A program made the position numbers and the translations under genes. A stretch of DNA of 64,000 nt from an uncultured Vampirovibrio sp. (GTDB taxonomy: Bacteria > Cyanobacteriota > Vampirovibrionia > Gastranaerophilales > Gastranaerophilaceae). The DNA is taken from positions 88,950-152,949 of the forward strand of contig CAJTLG010000006.1 in assembly GCA_910577395.1 (NCBI GenBank), read 5' to 3'. Within the stretch, counting starts at the first letter, position 1. Each line of letters opens with the position of its first letter. Positions 52,361 through 60,793 of this stretch are shown in pieces. The notes below the pieces were generated by a model that did not search any database, had not been told where the DNA came from, and was given only the letters and a program-made list of their open reading frames with translations.

Positions 52361-53332
52361 ATGAAAGTCAAGTTATCATCATTTAATAATTTTGAAAGCT
52401 CGGCACCGCGGGTTCTAACTTCCCGCAAAAAAGGAGCAAGCCCGTACTCTTATCCTGAGAGTAACCAAGCGAAGAGCAAAAATGGTGTGCACCTGCAATT
52501 AAATAATAACGAGGAAAATTATAAAGGTATAAACAGACCCACTGAGAGTGTAAGTTTCAGTGGGTCTGCGGTTTCAGAAGAGGATAATGAAACAGCTAAG
52601 AAGAAGAAAAATATTATAATAGCTGCAGCAGGTACTGCCATTACCATAGGTACAGGGGCATTATTAATTGCATCAAAAATGAAAAAAAACACAGGCGGCG
52701 GAGACATTTTTACAAAACTTGCATCCAGCAAACGGTTTAATCATCTGGTTAATTTTGCCGAAGAAAACGAGGCACAGATAAAAGCTGTACTTGCCCTAGG
52801 GATGGCAGGAATGTTAAAACCCATATGTGTTCTTGCTATGCCGGGAGCCGAAAAAGAAGATAAGCAGTTTACGGCAACAAAAAATGCTATCTCTGCTTTC
52901 ATGGGTTTTCTTTTATCTTGTGCAATACTAAACCCAATTTCGGCGGGCGTTAATGAATTTCTAAAACACCCTGAAGAGTATCTCGGCAAAGATAATGATT
53001 TAGTCAACAGATTTGCAGAAGATAAAAAAGAGGTATTTAAAACCCAGACATTTAAAGAACGTTGGTTTTCTACTTATAAAATGAATGAATCAGGTGCATT
53101 TAAAACAACTTATAAAAACGCTCTTGGATTATTTGTAGCCCCTGCAAAGGCAGCTTTAACCATTGCACTTATGCCGCTTGTATTAAAATTCCTGTTTGGC
53201 GATAGAGCAAAAAAAGAAAATAAAACCCCACAACCTATGTATATGGATATTTTAAATAACCCAAACATGATTGCAAACAGTAAAATTGATAAAGTATTTG
53301 ACAATTTTATAAAAAGGACGGTCACAAAATGA
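52361..53332 (+). CDS. Hypothetical membrane protein with SFSG N-terminal motif
   Basis: 323 residues, family not recognised. The first ~60 residues are Ser/Asn-rich and disordered-looking and lead to SVSFSGSAV (about 63-71). Hydrophobic segments follow: IIIAAAGTAITIGTGALLIA, AFMGFLLSCAILNPISAGV and FVAPAKAALTIALMPLVLKFL. A methionine at 52343 exists but lies before the -10 box. The end overlaps the next gene by four bases (ATGA). The two adjacent genes share the same overall plan and probably act together. Confidence 0.75.
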   Translation: MKVKLSSFNNFESSAPRVLTSRKKGASPYSYPESNQAKSKNGVHLQLNNNEENYKGINRPTESVSFSGSAVSEEDNETAKKKKNIIIAAAGTAITIGTGALLIASKMKKNTGGGDIFTKLASSKRFNHLVNFAEENEAQIKAVLALGMAGMLKPICVLAMPGAEKEDKQFTATKNAISAFMGFLLSCAILNPISAGVNEFLKHPEEYLGKDNDLVNRFAEDKKEVFKTQTFKERWFSTYKMNESGAFKTTYKNALGLFVAPAKAALTIALMPLVLKFLFGDRAKKENKTPQPMYMDILNNPNMIANSKIDKVFDNFIKRTVTK

Positions 53333-54153
53333 AAATAAATCCCATAGTAAATCGTCCTATAGCAAGCAATAATACACCTGACAACATGTCTTTTAAAGGC
53401 AAAGGAAAAGGTTTCCTGTTGACGGATTTTGTAACAAATACCTTAAACAATACTATACATCTTGATAAGCATATAGCAAAAGGTGTTGCGAAATTATCCC
53501 AGACAAGTCTTTCAGATAGACTTGTTGATATGACAAGGAAACTTCCAAATCCGCCTGCAAGATGGGCAGACTTTGAATCTTTTGCTATTACATTCTTCTA
53601 TATGTGGAACACCTGGAAATCCGATAAAATCGATGAAGAGAGAAAAATTCCCTCAATGATACAAAACGGAGCAGTTACAATAGCATCATCTCTTGCAGCT
53701 TTGGCTATTGATGAGGCTTGCGCCCCACTTATTAATAAATTGGCGGAAGCTTATAAAAAACTTCCCGCCGAAAAAATGGCGGAACTTAGGGAGCTTACTG
53801 CCGAAGAAATGAAGAAGTTTAAGGCATACTCGCCTGAAGAATTAATAAAATTTAGCGAAAAAAGCACAAAAGAATTCTTTGATGCAGCAGGAAAACTCAA
53901 ATCAAATACCATATTTACCGCAGTGGTAAGATTTATAATCCCTGTTCTTATGGTCCCTGCTGTAGGTACAATTGTTAAAAAATTAAAAGAAAAATCTGCC
54001 CAAAACAATCCCCAGCCCGGTCAACAAACTGCTCAAAACCAACAAAAAACAAATAATGTTGCAAATCCAAATAAATTAAATACAACCCAGGGCTATGCGC
54101 CAAAAATCTCTTTTGACCAAACAGAAAATAAATTCAAGTCCTTGTTTGCATAA
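53329..54153 (+). CDS. Hypothetical membrane-associated protein with SFKG N-terminal motif
   Basis: 274 residues, family not recognised. The N terminus (NPIVNRPIASNNTPDNMSFKG) is an Asn-rich leader with S21-F-K-G24. A hydrophobic stretch lies near 115-135 (AVTIASSLAALAIDEACAPL), a second near 205-225 (AVVRFIIPVLMVPAVGTIV), and the C terminus is Gln/Asn-rich. The start is the ATGA overlap with the previous gene. Two adjacent proteins with this leader suggest a shared destination or partner. Confidence 0.75.
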   Translation: MKINPIVNRPIASNNTPDNMSFKGKGKGFLLTDFVTNTLNNTIHLDKHIAKGVAKLSQTSLSDRLVDMTRKLPNPPARWADFESFAITFFYMWNTWKSDKIDEERKIPSMIQNGAVTIASSLAALAIDEACAPLINKLAEAYKKLPAEKMAELRELTAEEMKKFKAYSPEELIKFSEKSTKEFFDAAGKLKSNTIFTAVVRFIIPVLMVPAVGTIVKKLKEKSAQNNPQPGQQTAQNQQKTNNVANPNKLNTTQGYAPKISFDQTENKFKSLFA

Positions 54154-54181
54154 TATTACTTGCGTAATTTATCTGTTTTTA

Positions 54182-54190
54182 TGGTTTAAT
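54182..54190 (+). promoter_or_regulatory. Extended -10 promoter of aroF
   Basis: TGGTTTAAT is an extended -10 element 38 bp before the aroF ATG. Unlike the leaderless genes, aroF also has the Shine-Dalgarno AGAGGAG. Confidence 0.4.
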
Positions 54191-54227
54191 ATTTATAAGC
54201 AAACTTTATATTAGAGGAGATTTTAAG

Positions 54228-55286
54228 ATGATTGTTGTAATGGAGCCAAAGGCTACAGATAAGCAAATAGAAAAAGTATCGGACTACCTTAAACAGCACG
54301 GCTTTAAAATAAACCTGAATAAAGGTGATGTTTTAACGGTAATTGCAGCAATTGGTGATAAAAGAATGATTTCAACCGCCACTATTAATTCTTTTGAAGG
54401 CGTTAGTGAAGTAAAACTTATTCAAGAGCCGTATAAATTGTCAGGAAGAAGTTCTCACCCTGAAGACACTGTTATTAAATTTGAAAATGGTGTAAAAATA
54501 GGTGGTCTTGAAAAACCCGTTTTAATGGTTGGCCCATGTTCGGTTGAAAAAGAATTCGAAGGGCTGCTTGAAGTAGCAATCGCTGCAAAAGAAATGGGTT
54601 GCGAATTTTTAAGAGGCGGCGCCTTTAAGCCAAGAACCTCTCCATATGATTTTCAGGGGTTAGAAGAAAAGGGCTTGGAATATCTGAAAGAAGCAGGTAA
54701 AAGAACAGGCCTCCTTGTTGTAACAGAAGTTATGGATACAATTGATATCCCTCTTTTAAATAAATACGCTGACGTATTACAGGTGGGCGCAAGAAATATG
54801 CAAAATTTTAAACTTTTAAAAGCTCTTGGCCGCACTAAAAAACCTGTTATGCTAAAAAGAGGCCCAAGCGCCAATATAAGAGAATTTTTGCTTGCAGCAG
54901 AACATATTATGTTTAACGGCAACCCGAATGTAATTCTTTGTGAAAGGGGAATAAGAACCTTTGACCACGATTTTACAAGAAATACTCTTGACCTTGCCGC
55001 TGTGCCGGTTTTAAGAAAATATTCCCACCTCCCCGTGGTGGTTGACCCATCCCATGGCACAGGCAAAAGATATTTAATTGAACCAATGGGAAAAGCAGCC
55101 CTTGTTGCAGGCGCGCATGGTCTTATGTACGAAGTGCACCATGACCCTGACCATGCAAGCTCTGACGGCGCACAAAGCCTAAGCATACCGCAATTTAAAG
55201 AAATCACAAAACGTATAAATAAACTAATCGGAAGAATAGATTACGACAACAAAACCGCTGTAAAAATCGGTCATAAGGAAAAATAA
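54228..55286 (+). CDS. aroF: 3-deoxy-7-phosphoheptulonate (DAHP) synthase
   Basis: First step of the shikimate pathway. 352 residues of the AroA-I-beta type: a ~70-residue N-terminal ferredoxin-like regulatory domain (IVVMEPKATDKQIEKVSDYL) and a TIM barrel with VGPCSVEKEF, RGGAFKPRTSPYDFQGL, MLKRGPSANIREF, ILCERGIRTF and VVVDPSHGTGKR. The metal-binding Cys, His, Glu and Asp are all present. The later genes aroB, aroK and aroC lie about 15 kb away. Confidence 0.96.
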   Translation: MIVVMEPKATDKQIEKVSDYLKQHGFKINLNKGDVLTVIAAIGDKRMISTATINSFEGVSEVKLIQEPYKLSGRSSHPEDTVIKFENGVKIGGLEKPVLMVGPCSVEKEFEGLLEVAIAAKEMGCEFLRGGAFKPRTSPYDFQGLEEKGLEYLKEAGKRTGLLVVTEVMDTIDIPLLNKYADVLQVGARNMQNFKLLKALGRTKKPVMLKRGPSANIREFLLAAEHIMFNGNPNVILCERGIRTFDHDFTRNTLDLAAVPVLRKYSHLPVVVDPSHGTGKRYLIEPMGKAALVAGAHGLMYEVHHDPDHASSDGAQSLSIPQFKEITKRINKLIGRIDYDNKTAVKIGHKEK

Positions 55287-55288
55287 GA

Positions 55289-56164
55289 ATGGCACTTATA
55301 TTTCAGGAATTAATTTTAAATCTTTCAAAATATTGGTCCGACTACGGCTGCATTATTCAACAACCCTATGATATCGAAAAAGGTGCAAGCACAATGAACC
55401 CTGCCACTTTTTTAAGGGCGCTTGGGCCGGAACCGTTTAATACTGCAATGGTTGAACCCTGCAGACGCCCAACCGATGCAAGATACGGCGAAAACCCAAA
55501 CAGACTTGGGCATTATTTTCAGTATCAGGTAATATTGAAACCTTCTCCGGATGATGCACAGGGAATTTATTTAAAATCATTGGAGGCCATGGGTATAGAC
55601 CTTTCAAAACATGATGTAAGGTTTGTTGAAGATAACTGGGAATCCCCTACACTTGGCGCAGCAGGGGTTGGTTGGGAAGTTTGGCTTGACGGTATGGAAA
55701 TTACGCAATTTACATACTTTCAACAAGTTGGCGGTCTCGAGGTTAAACCTGTAGCCCTTGAAATAACATATGGTTTAGAGCGTATAGCAATGTATCTGCA
55801 AAATGTTGATTCCGTATATGATGTTATGTGGAACAACAATTTAAAATATGGCGATATTTATCTTCAAAATGAAATTGAACAGTCTAAATACAATTTTGAA
55901 TATTCAACTCCTGAAAGATTGTTCACTCTGTTTGATTTAGCAGAGGCCGAATGCTATTCCTGCCTTGAGGCTAAAATCGTACTCCCTGCCTATGATTGGG
56001 TATTAAAATGTTCTCATACGTTCAATTTGCTTGATGCAAGGGGAGTAATTAGCAAGGATGAGCGAATAAATTATATAAACAGAGTAAGAAAAATGGCAGC
56101 AGCAGTTGCTAAATTATATGTAGAACAAAGAGAAGAACTGGGTTATCCTCTCCTTAAAAAATAA
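55289..56164 (+). CDS. glyQ: Glycyl-tRNA synthetase alpha subunit
   Basis: Catalytic subunit of the bacterial-type tetrameric glycyl-tRNA synthetase. 291 residues, normal for the family. FQELILNLSKYWSDYGC, QQPYDIEKGASTMNPATFLRALGPEP, RRPTDARYGENPNRLGHYFQYQVI and GLERIAMYLQ are family signatures. It starts two bases after aroF. The beta subunit glyS is not next to it, as is usual in cyanobacteria but not in most bacteria. Confidence 0.97.
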   Translation: MALIFQELILNLSKYWSDYGCIIQQPYDIEKGASTMNPATFLRALGPEPFNTAMVEPCRRPTDARYGENPNRLGHYFQYQVILKPSPDDAQGIYLKSLEAMGIDLSKHDVRFVEDNWESPTLGAAGVGWEVWLDGMEITQFTYFQQVGGLEVKPVALEITYGLERIAMYLQNVDSVYDVMWNNNLKYGDIYLQNEIEQSKYNFEYSTPERLFTLFDLAEAECYSCLEAKIVLPAYDWVLKCSHTFNLLDARGVISKDERINYINRVRKMAAAVAKLYVEQREELGYPLLKK

Positions 56165-56174
56165 GGGAAATTGA

Positions 56175-57755
56175 ATGAGAGATGATTTAAACAAAATCGC
56201 TGAAGACCTAAAATTAGACACTAAAGAATATGGCACACTTTTAAATATTGCAAAAAACTTATTTAAAACAAAAAGTCCCGATAAAATGGTCAACGACTCA
56301 AAAAACGGTGGCCTTAAAAAAACCCTTAGCGCCTTTGATTTAATTATGCTTGGAATTGGCGTCATGATAGGAAGCGGCATATTTACAGCCCTTGGGATTG
56401 CAGCCGTTGGCGGAAACGGAACACTTGGCGCAGGGCCTGCTGTTATAATTTCAATGGTTTTAGCCTCTTTTTGCTGCATATTTTCAGCTATGTGCTATGC
56501 CGAATTTGCAACAATGATACCTGTTGCAGGCTCTGCCTATATATACACCTATGCTACAATGGGTGAATTTTTAGCCTGGATTATTGGTTGGTGCCTGATT
56601 ATGGAATTTTTAATAGGCTACATTGCAGTATTAAGTGCATGGTGTGGGTATTTAATGGAATTTATAAAAGGCTTTTCACACATATTGCCACCCTGGCTTG
56701 TCAATCCGCCTGTTTGGCTTGTGCAGGATTATACAACAGCTGTTGCCAATTTAACAAAAGAGGGTCTAAACCCTGATTTAATAATTCCGCATATTTTTGG
56801 CATACCAGTCTGTTTTAGTTTGCCCGGCGTAATTTTTACTGTAATCGTTGCAGCAATTTTAATCAGAGGCATTAAAGAAAGTGCTGCTATGACAGGAATT
56901 CTGGTGTTTATAAAACTTGGTGTTATTGCGCTTTTTGTAATAACAGGAGCTTTTTATGTAAAACCCGAGCACTGGCTGCCGTTTGCCCCAAACGGGATAA
57001 GCGGCATATGCGTAGGTGCATTTTTGATTTTCTTTGCATACCTTGGATTTGACGCTGTTTCAACTGCAGCAGAAGAAACAAAAGACCCGCAAAAAAATCT
57101 CCCTGTCGGAATTATAGGCTCTCTTGTAATCTGTACAATAGTTTATATTTTAACAGCCCTTGTACTGATTGGCATAAACCCGATAAGTGAAATCAATCTG
57201 CAGGCACCGCTTGCATATGCTATAAGCTCTGTAGGTCAAAACTGGATTGCAGGTTTAATATCGATAGGCGCACTTGCAGGACTCACCTCTGTTTTAATGG
57301 TTATGATGCTTGCAGGCACAAGAATTTTATACGCTATGGCAAGGGATAATTTCTTACCCGGAGTATTAAAAACACTTCATCCTAAATTTAAAACGCCATA
57401 CATAATAACAATCTTGGCTGCCATTATATGTATTTTAGGTTCGATGTTTTTAAATATTTCAACCGCAGCAGAGCTTTGCAATTTTGGCACCTTTACGTCT
57501 TTTATTATCGTATGTGTTGCGGTGCTGATATTAAGAAAAACAGACCCGGACAGGGCACGGCCTTTTAAGGTGCCTTTTTCACCCTGGTTTCCTATTATGG
57601 GAATTTTATGCTGTGGCGGCTTGATGTTATATTCCATACGGTTTTTAACAACCTCAAAAGTTTTATTTCCGATTTGGATAGCTTTAGGCATTATTATTTA
57701 TTTTATATACGGATACAAAGAACAAAGAAAGATTGAAAAAAATAGTGAAAAATAA
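56175..57755 (+). CDS. APC-family amino-acid permease (copy 1)
   Basis: 526 residues with 12 predicted membrane segments, of the cationic-amino-acid-transporter-like APC group. The motif LIMLGIGVMIGSGIFT in helix 1 is the APC substrate-binding loop, AFLIFFAYLGFDAVSTAAEETKDP is the consensus loop after helix 6, and TRILYAMARDNFLPG follows. The N-terminal ~45 residues are charged and cytoplasmic. First of three tandem paralogues; its last 23 bases overlap copy 2. Substrate unknown. Confidence 0.92.
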   Translation: MRDDLNKIAEDLKLDTKEYGTLLNIAKNLFKTKSPDKMVNDSKNGGLKKTLSAFDLIMLGIGVMIGSGIFTALGIAAVGGNGTLGAGPAVIISMVLASFCCIFSAMCYAEFATMIPVAGSAYIYTYATMGEFLAWIIGWCLIMEFLIGYIAVLSAWCGYLMEFIKGFSHILPPWLVNPPVWLVQDYTTAVANLTKEGLNPDLIIPHIFGIPVCFSLPGVIFTVIVAAILIRGIKESAAMTGILVFIKLGVIALFVITGAFYVKPEHWLPFAPNGISGICVGAFLIFFAYLGFDAVSTAAEETKDPQKNLPVGIIGSLVICTIVYILTALVLIGINPISEINLQAPLAYAISSVGQNWIAGLISIGALAGLTSVLMVMMLAGTRILYAMARDNFLPGVLKTLHPKFKTPYIITILAAIICILGSMFLNISTAAELCNFGTFTSFIIVCVAVLILRKTDPDRARPFKVPFSPWFPIMGILCCGGLMLYSIRFLTTSKVLFPIWIALGIIIYFIYGYKEQRKIEKNSEK

Positions 57756-59271
57756 CATAAACAACTTATGCAAAAACCTTTTAAAACAAAAAACACCGGA
57801 TGAATTTATTGAAACAGCAAATAAAGTAAACTTAAAACGGACACTAAACGCTTTTGACCTAATTATGCTTGGAATTGGAGCAGTTATAGGCTCCGGCATT
57901 TTTACAATTGTAGGCGTTGCAATGGTTGGGGAACAGACAGGATACGGTGCAGGGCCTGCCGTTATAATTTCAATGCTGATTGCCATGTTTGCATCTCTTT
58001 TTTCAATCCTTTGTTACTCAGAATTTACCTCTATGGTTCCGGTTGCAGGAACCACATATACGTATGCATACGTTACTATGGGTGAATTTATGGCCTGGCT
58101 TGTAGGTTGGGTATTAATGCTTGAATACGTTATAGGAAACGTTACAATGGCAAGTTCCTGGACCGGGTATTTTATGGAACTTTTAAAAGGCTTTTCACAC
58201 ATTCTTCCCTCTTGGCTTGTAAATCCGCCCGTATGGCTTGTTAATGACTATAGAACCGCCGTAAGTGTATACACAAATATGGGGCTTGACCCAACAGCGG
58301 AAATACCAAAAATATTAGGGATAATTCCTTTTTGTATTAATATTCCTGCAATTTTACTTTTACTATTAATAACAATCCTGCTTGTGCAGGGAATTAAGGA
58401 AAGCACGAAAGCTGCAACAATACTTGTTTTTATAAAACTTTTTGTAATATTTTTATTTGTATTTACCGGCATGTTCTACGTTTCCCCTGAAAACTGGGTA
58501 CCCTTTGCGCCAAACGGAATGAAGGGTATATTATCAGGTGCGTTTTTAATATTTTTTGCTTACGTTGGTGTTGATGCAGTATCTTCAGCCGCAGAAGAAA
58601 CAAAAGACCCTCAAAAAAACTTACCTATAGGGCTTTTAGGAACACTTATAGCCTGCACTATAGTGTATATTGCAACAGCACTGGTGCTTTCAGGCATGGT
58701 ATCAACGGATAAAATCAACACTCTTGCCCCGATTGCCGCCGCCATGAACTCTATAGGATTAAATAAAATAGGAGGACTTATTGCAGCAGGGGCACTTGCA
58801 GGAATTACATCAGTTATTCTTGTTTTCCAACTTGGCGCAGCAAGGATTTTATATGCTATGGCAAGGGATAATTTCTTCCCGAAATCTTTCCAGAAAATCC
58901 ACCCAAAACACGGTACGCCGCACGTTGTCACTTGGGCTGCAGGTGTGCTCGTTATATTGGGTGCAATATTTATGGATTTAAACATATCTGCAGAACTTTG
59001 TAATTTTGGCACCTTTGCAAACTTTATGGTTATCTGCATTGCGGTTTTAATCTTAAGAAAAACAGACCCTGACAGAAAAAGGCCCTTCAAGGTGCCTTTC
59101 GTGCCGTTATTCCCGATTTTAGGGATAATACTTTGTGGCGGAATAATGATACACGGATTTATTACACTTGGAATATCAGCGATACTTTTCCCGCTATGGA
59201 TAGTTTTGGGCATTATTATCTATTTTGCATATTGCTATAAAAAACAAAGAAAGACCGAAAATGAAAAATAA
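57733..59271 (+). CDS. APC-family amino-acid permease (copy 2)
   Basis: 512 residues, 12 membrane segments. LIMLGIGAVIGSGIFT, FFAYVGVDAVSSAAEETKDP and RILYAMARDNFFPKSFQKIH match copies 1 and 3. It is closer to copy 3 than to copy 1: a 176-bp tract at 59032-59207 is identical to copy 3. The start overlaps copy 1 by 23 bases. In-frame substitutions between copies sit mostly in the outer helices, suggesting different substrates. Confidence 0.92.
   Translation: MKKIVKNNINNLCKNLLKQKTPDEFIETANKVNLKRTLNAFDLIMLGIGAVIGSGIFTIVGVAMVGEQTGYGAGPAVIISMLIAMFASLFSILCYSEFTSMVPVAGTTYTYAYVTMGEFMAWLVGWVLMLEYVIGNVTMASSWTGYFMELLKGFSHILPSWLVNPPVWLVNDYRTAVSVYTNMGLDPTAEIPKILGIIPFCINIPAILLLLLITILLVQGIKESTKAATILVFIKLFVIFLFVFTGMFYVSPENWVPFAPNGMKGILSGAFLIFFAYVGVDAVSSAAEETKDPQKNLPIGLLGTLIACTIVYIATALVLSGMVSTDKINTLAPIAAAMNSIGLNKIGGLIAAGALAGITSVILVFQLGAARILYAMARDNFFPKSFQKIHPKHGTPHVVTWAAGVLVILGAIFMDLNISAELCNFGTFANFMVICIAVLILRKTDPDRKRPFKVPFVPLFPILGIILCGGIMIHGFITLGISAILFPLWIVLGIIIYFAYCYKKQRKTENEK
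59032..59207 (+). repeat. 176-bp identical tract shared by permease copies 2 and 3 (first copy)
   Basis: These bases are identical to 60548-60723, encoding the last membrane segments (RKTDPDRKRPFKVPFVPLFP onwards). Sequence on either side differs, so the block looks like recent gene conversion. Confidence 0.85.
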
Positions 59272-60793
59272 TATAAAACAATTCATTTTAAATCTTTTAA
59301 GAAAGAAAACACCCGATGAATTTATTGAAACAGCAAAAAATTCCAAACTCAAAAAAACATTAAATGCATTCGACCTCATTATGCTTGGGATAGGCGCAGT
59401 TATCGGCACAGGCATTTTTACAATAATCGGTATAGCAATGGTTGGAGAACAAACAAGCCCCGGTGCAGGCCCTGCCGTTATTATATCAATGATAATTGCA
59501 ATGTTTGCATGCCTGTTTTCAGCTCTTTGCTATGCTGAATTTGCCTCTATGATACCTGCCGCAGGCTCTGCCTACACCTATACATACGTTACTATGGGTG
59601 AATTTATGGCTTGGATTATAGGGTGGATATTAATGCTTGAATACGCTATAAGCAACATCACTGTTGCTTGTTCATGGACAGGGTATTTTATGGAACTTTT
59701 AAAAGGGTTTTCACATATTCTTCCCTCTTGGCTTGTAAATCCGCCCGTATGGCTTGTTAATGACTATAGAACCGCTGTAAGCGTTTATACAAATATGGGG
59801 CTTGACCCGTCATTTGAAATACCGAAGATTTTCGGAATTATACCGTTTTGTATAAATCTGCCTGCAATTCTTTTAATCCTTATTATAACAATTCTTTTAA
59901 TTCAAGGAATCAAAGAAAGCACAAGGGCTGCAACTATCCTTGTTTTTGTAAAACTTTTTGTTATTTTGCTGTTTATCTTTGCGGGTGCATTTTATGTTTC
60001 CCCCGAAAACTGGGTACCCTTCACACCAAATGGCATAAAAGGTATATTATCGGGTGCATTTTTAATATTTTTTGCTTATGTTGGTGTTGATGCAGTATCT
60101 TCTGCAGCAGAAGAAACCAAAGACCCGCAAAAAAATCTGCCCATTGGTATCATAGGAACACTTATAGTATGCACAATTGTATACGTTGGCACAGCACTGG
60201 TGCTTTCAGGCATGGTGCCTGTTGATAAAATAAACATACTGGCCCCAATAACAGCTGCAATAAACTCTGCAGGACTATATAAAATAGGAGGATTAATCGC
60301 AGTGGGCGCGCTCGCAGGGCTTACATCAGTGCTTTTGGTTTACCAGCTTGGCACAACAAGAATTTTATACGCTATGGCAAGAGATAATTTCTTCCCAAAA
60401 TCTTTTCAAAAAATCCACCCAAAACACGGTACACCGCACATTGTTACTTGGGCTGCAGGGATTATTGTGATAATTGGTGCCTTGTTTATGGATTTAAAAA
60501 TTTCAGCCGAGCTTTGCGATTTTGGCACTTTTGCAAACTTTATGATAATCTGCATTGCGGTTTTAATCTTAAGAAAAACAGACCCTGACAGAAAAAGGCC
60601 CTTCAAGGTGCCTTTCGTGCCGTTATTCCCGATTTTAGGGATAATACTTTGTGGCGGAATAATGATACACGGATTTATTACACTTGGAATATCAGCGATA
60701 CTTTTCCCGCTATGGATAGTTTTAGGTGCAATAATATATTTCGCCTACGGCTACAAAAAACATAGGGAAGAAGAAACTAAGATTTCATCTTAA
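59261..60793 (+). CDS. APC-family amino-acid permease (copy 3)
   Basis: 510 residues from ATG 59261, overlapping copy 2 by 11 bases; an upstream TTG at 59225 lies inside copy 2 and is less likely. LIMLGIGAVIGTGIFT, FFAYVGVDAVSSAAEETKDP and RILYAMARDNFFPK are the family motifs. The C-terminal region is nucleotide-identical to copy 2 over 176 bp. The last 17 bases overlap the convergent HD-GYP-like gene. Confidence 0.92.
   Translation: MKNNIKQFILNLLRKKTPDEFIETAKNSKLKKTLNAFDLIMLGIGAVIGTGIFTIIGIAMVGEQTSPGAGPAVIISMIIAMFACLFSALCYAEFASMIPAAGSAYTYTYVTMGEFMAWIIGWILMLEYAISNITVACSWTGYFMELLKGFSHILPSWLVNPPVWLVNDYRTAVSVYTNMGLDPSFEIPKIFGIIPFCINLPAILLILIITILLIQGIKESTRAATILVFVKLFVILLFIFAGAFYVSPENWVPFTPNGIKGILSGAFLIFFAYVGVDAVSSAAEETKDPQKNLPIGIIGTLIVCTIVYVGTALVLSGMVPVDKINILAPITAAINSAGLYKIGGLIAVGALAGLTSVLLVYQLGTTRILYAMARDNFFPKSFQKIHPKHGTPHIVTWAAGIIVIIGALFMDLKISAELCDFGTFANFMIICIAVLILRKTDPDRKRPFKVPFVPLFPILGIILCGGIMIHGFITLGISAILFPLWIVLGAIIYFAYGYKKHREEETKISS
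60548..60723 (+). repeat. 176-bp identical tract shared by permease copies 2 and 3 (second copy)
   Basis: Identical to 59032-59207 at a constant offset of 1516 bases. A second, 59-bp identical block at the same offset occurs at 58201-58259 and 59717-59775. Confidence 0.85.

Noticed and set aside
58611..59213. Minus-strand open frame (200 codons) opposite permease copy 2
   Set aside because: Antisense shadow of a transmembrane coding region; similar shadows occur opposite copies 1 and 3.
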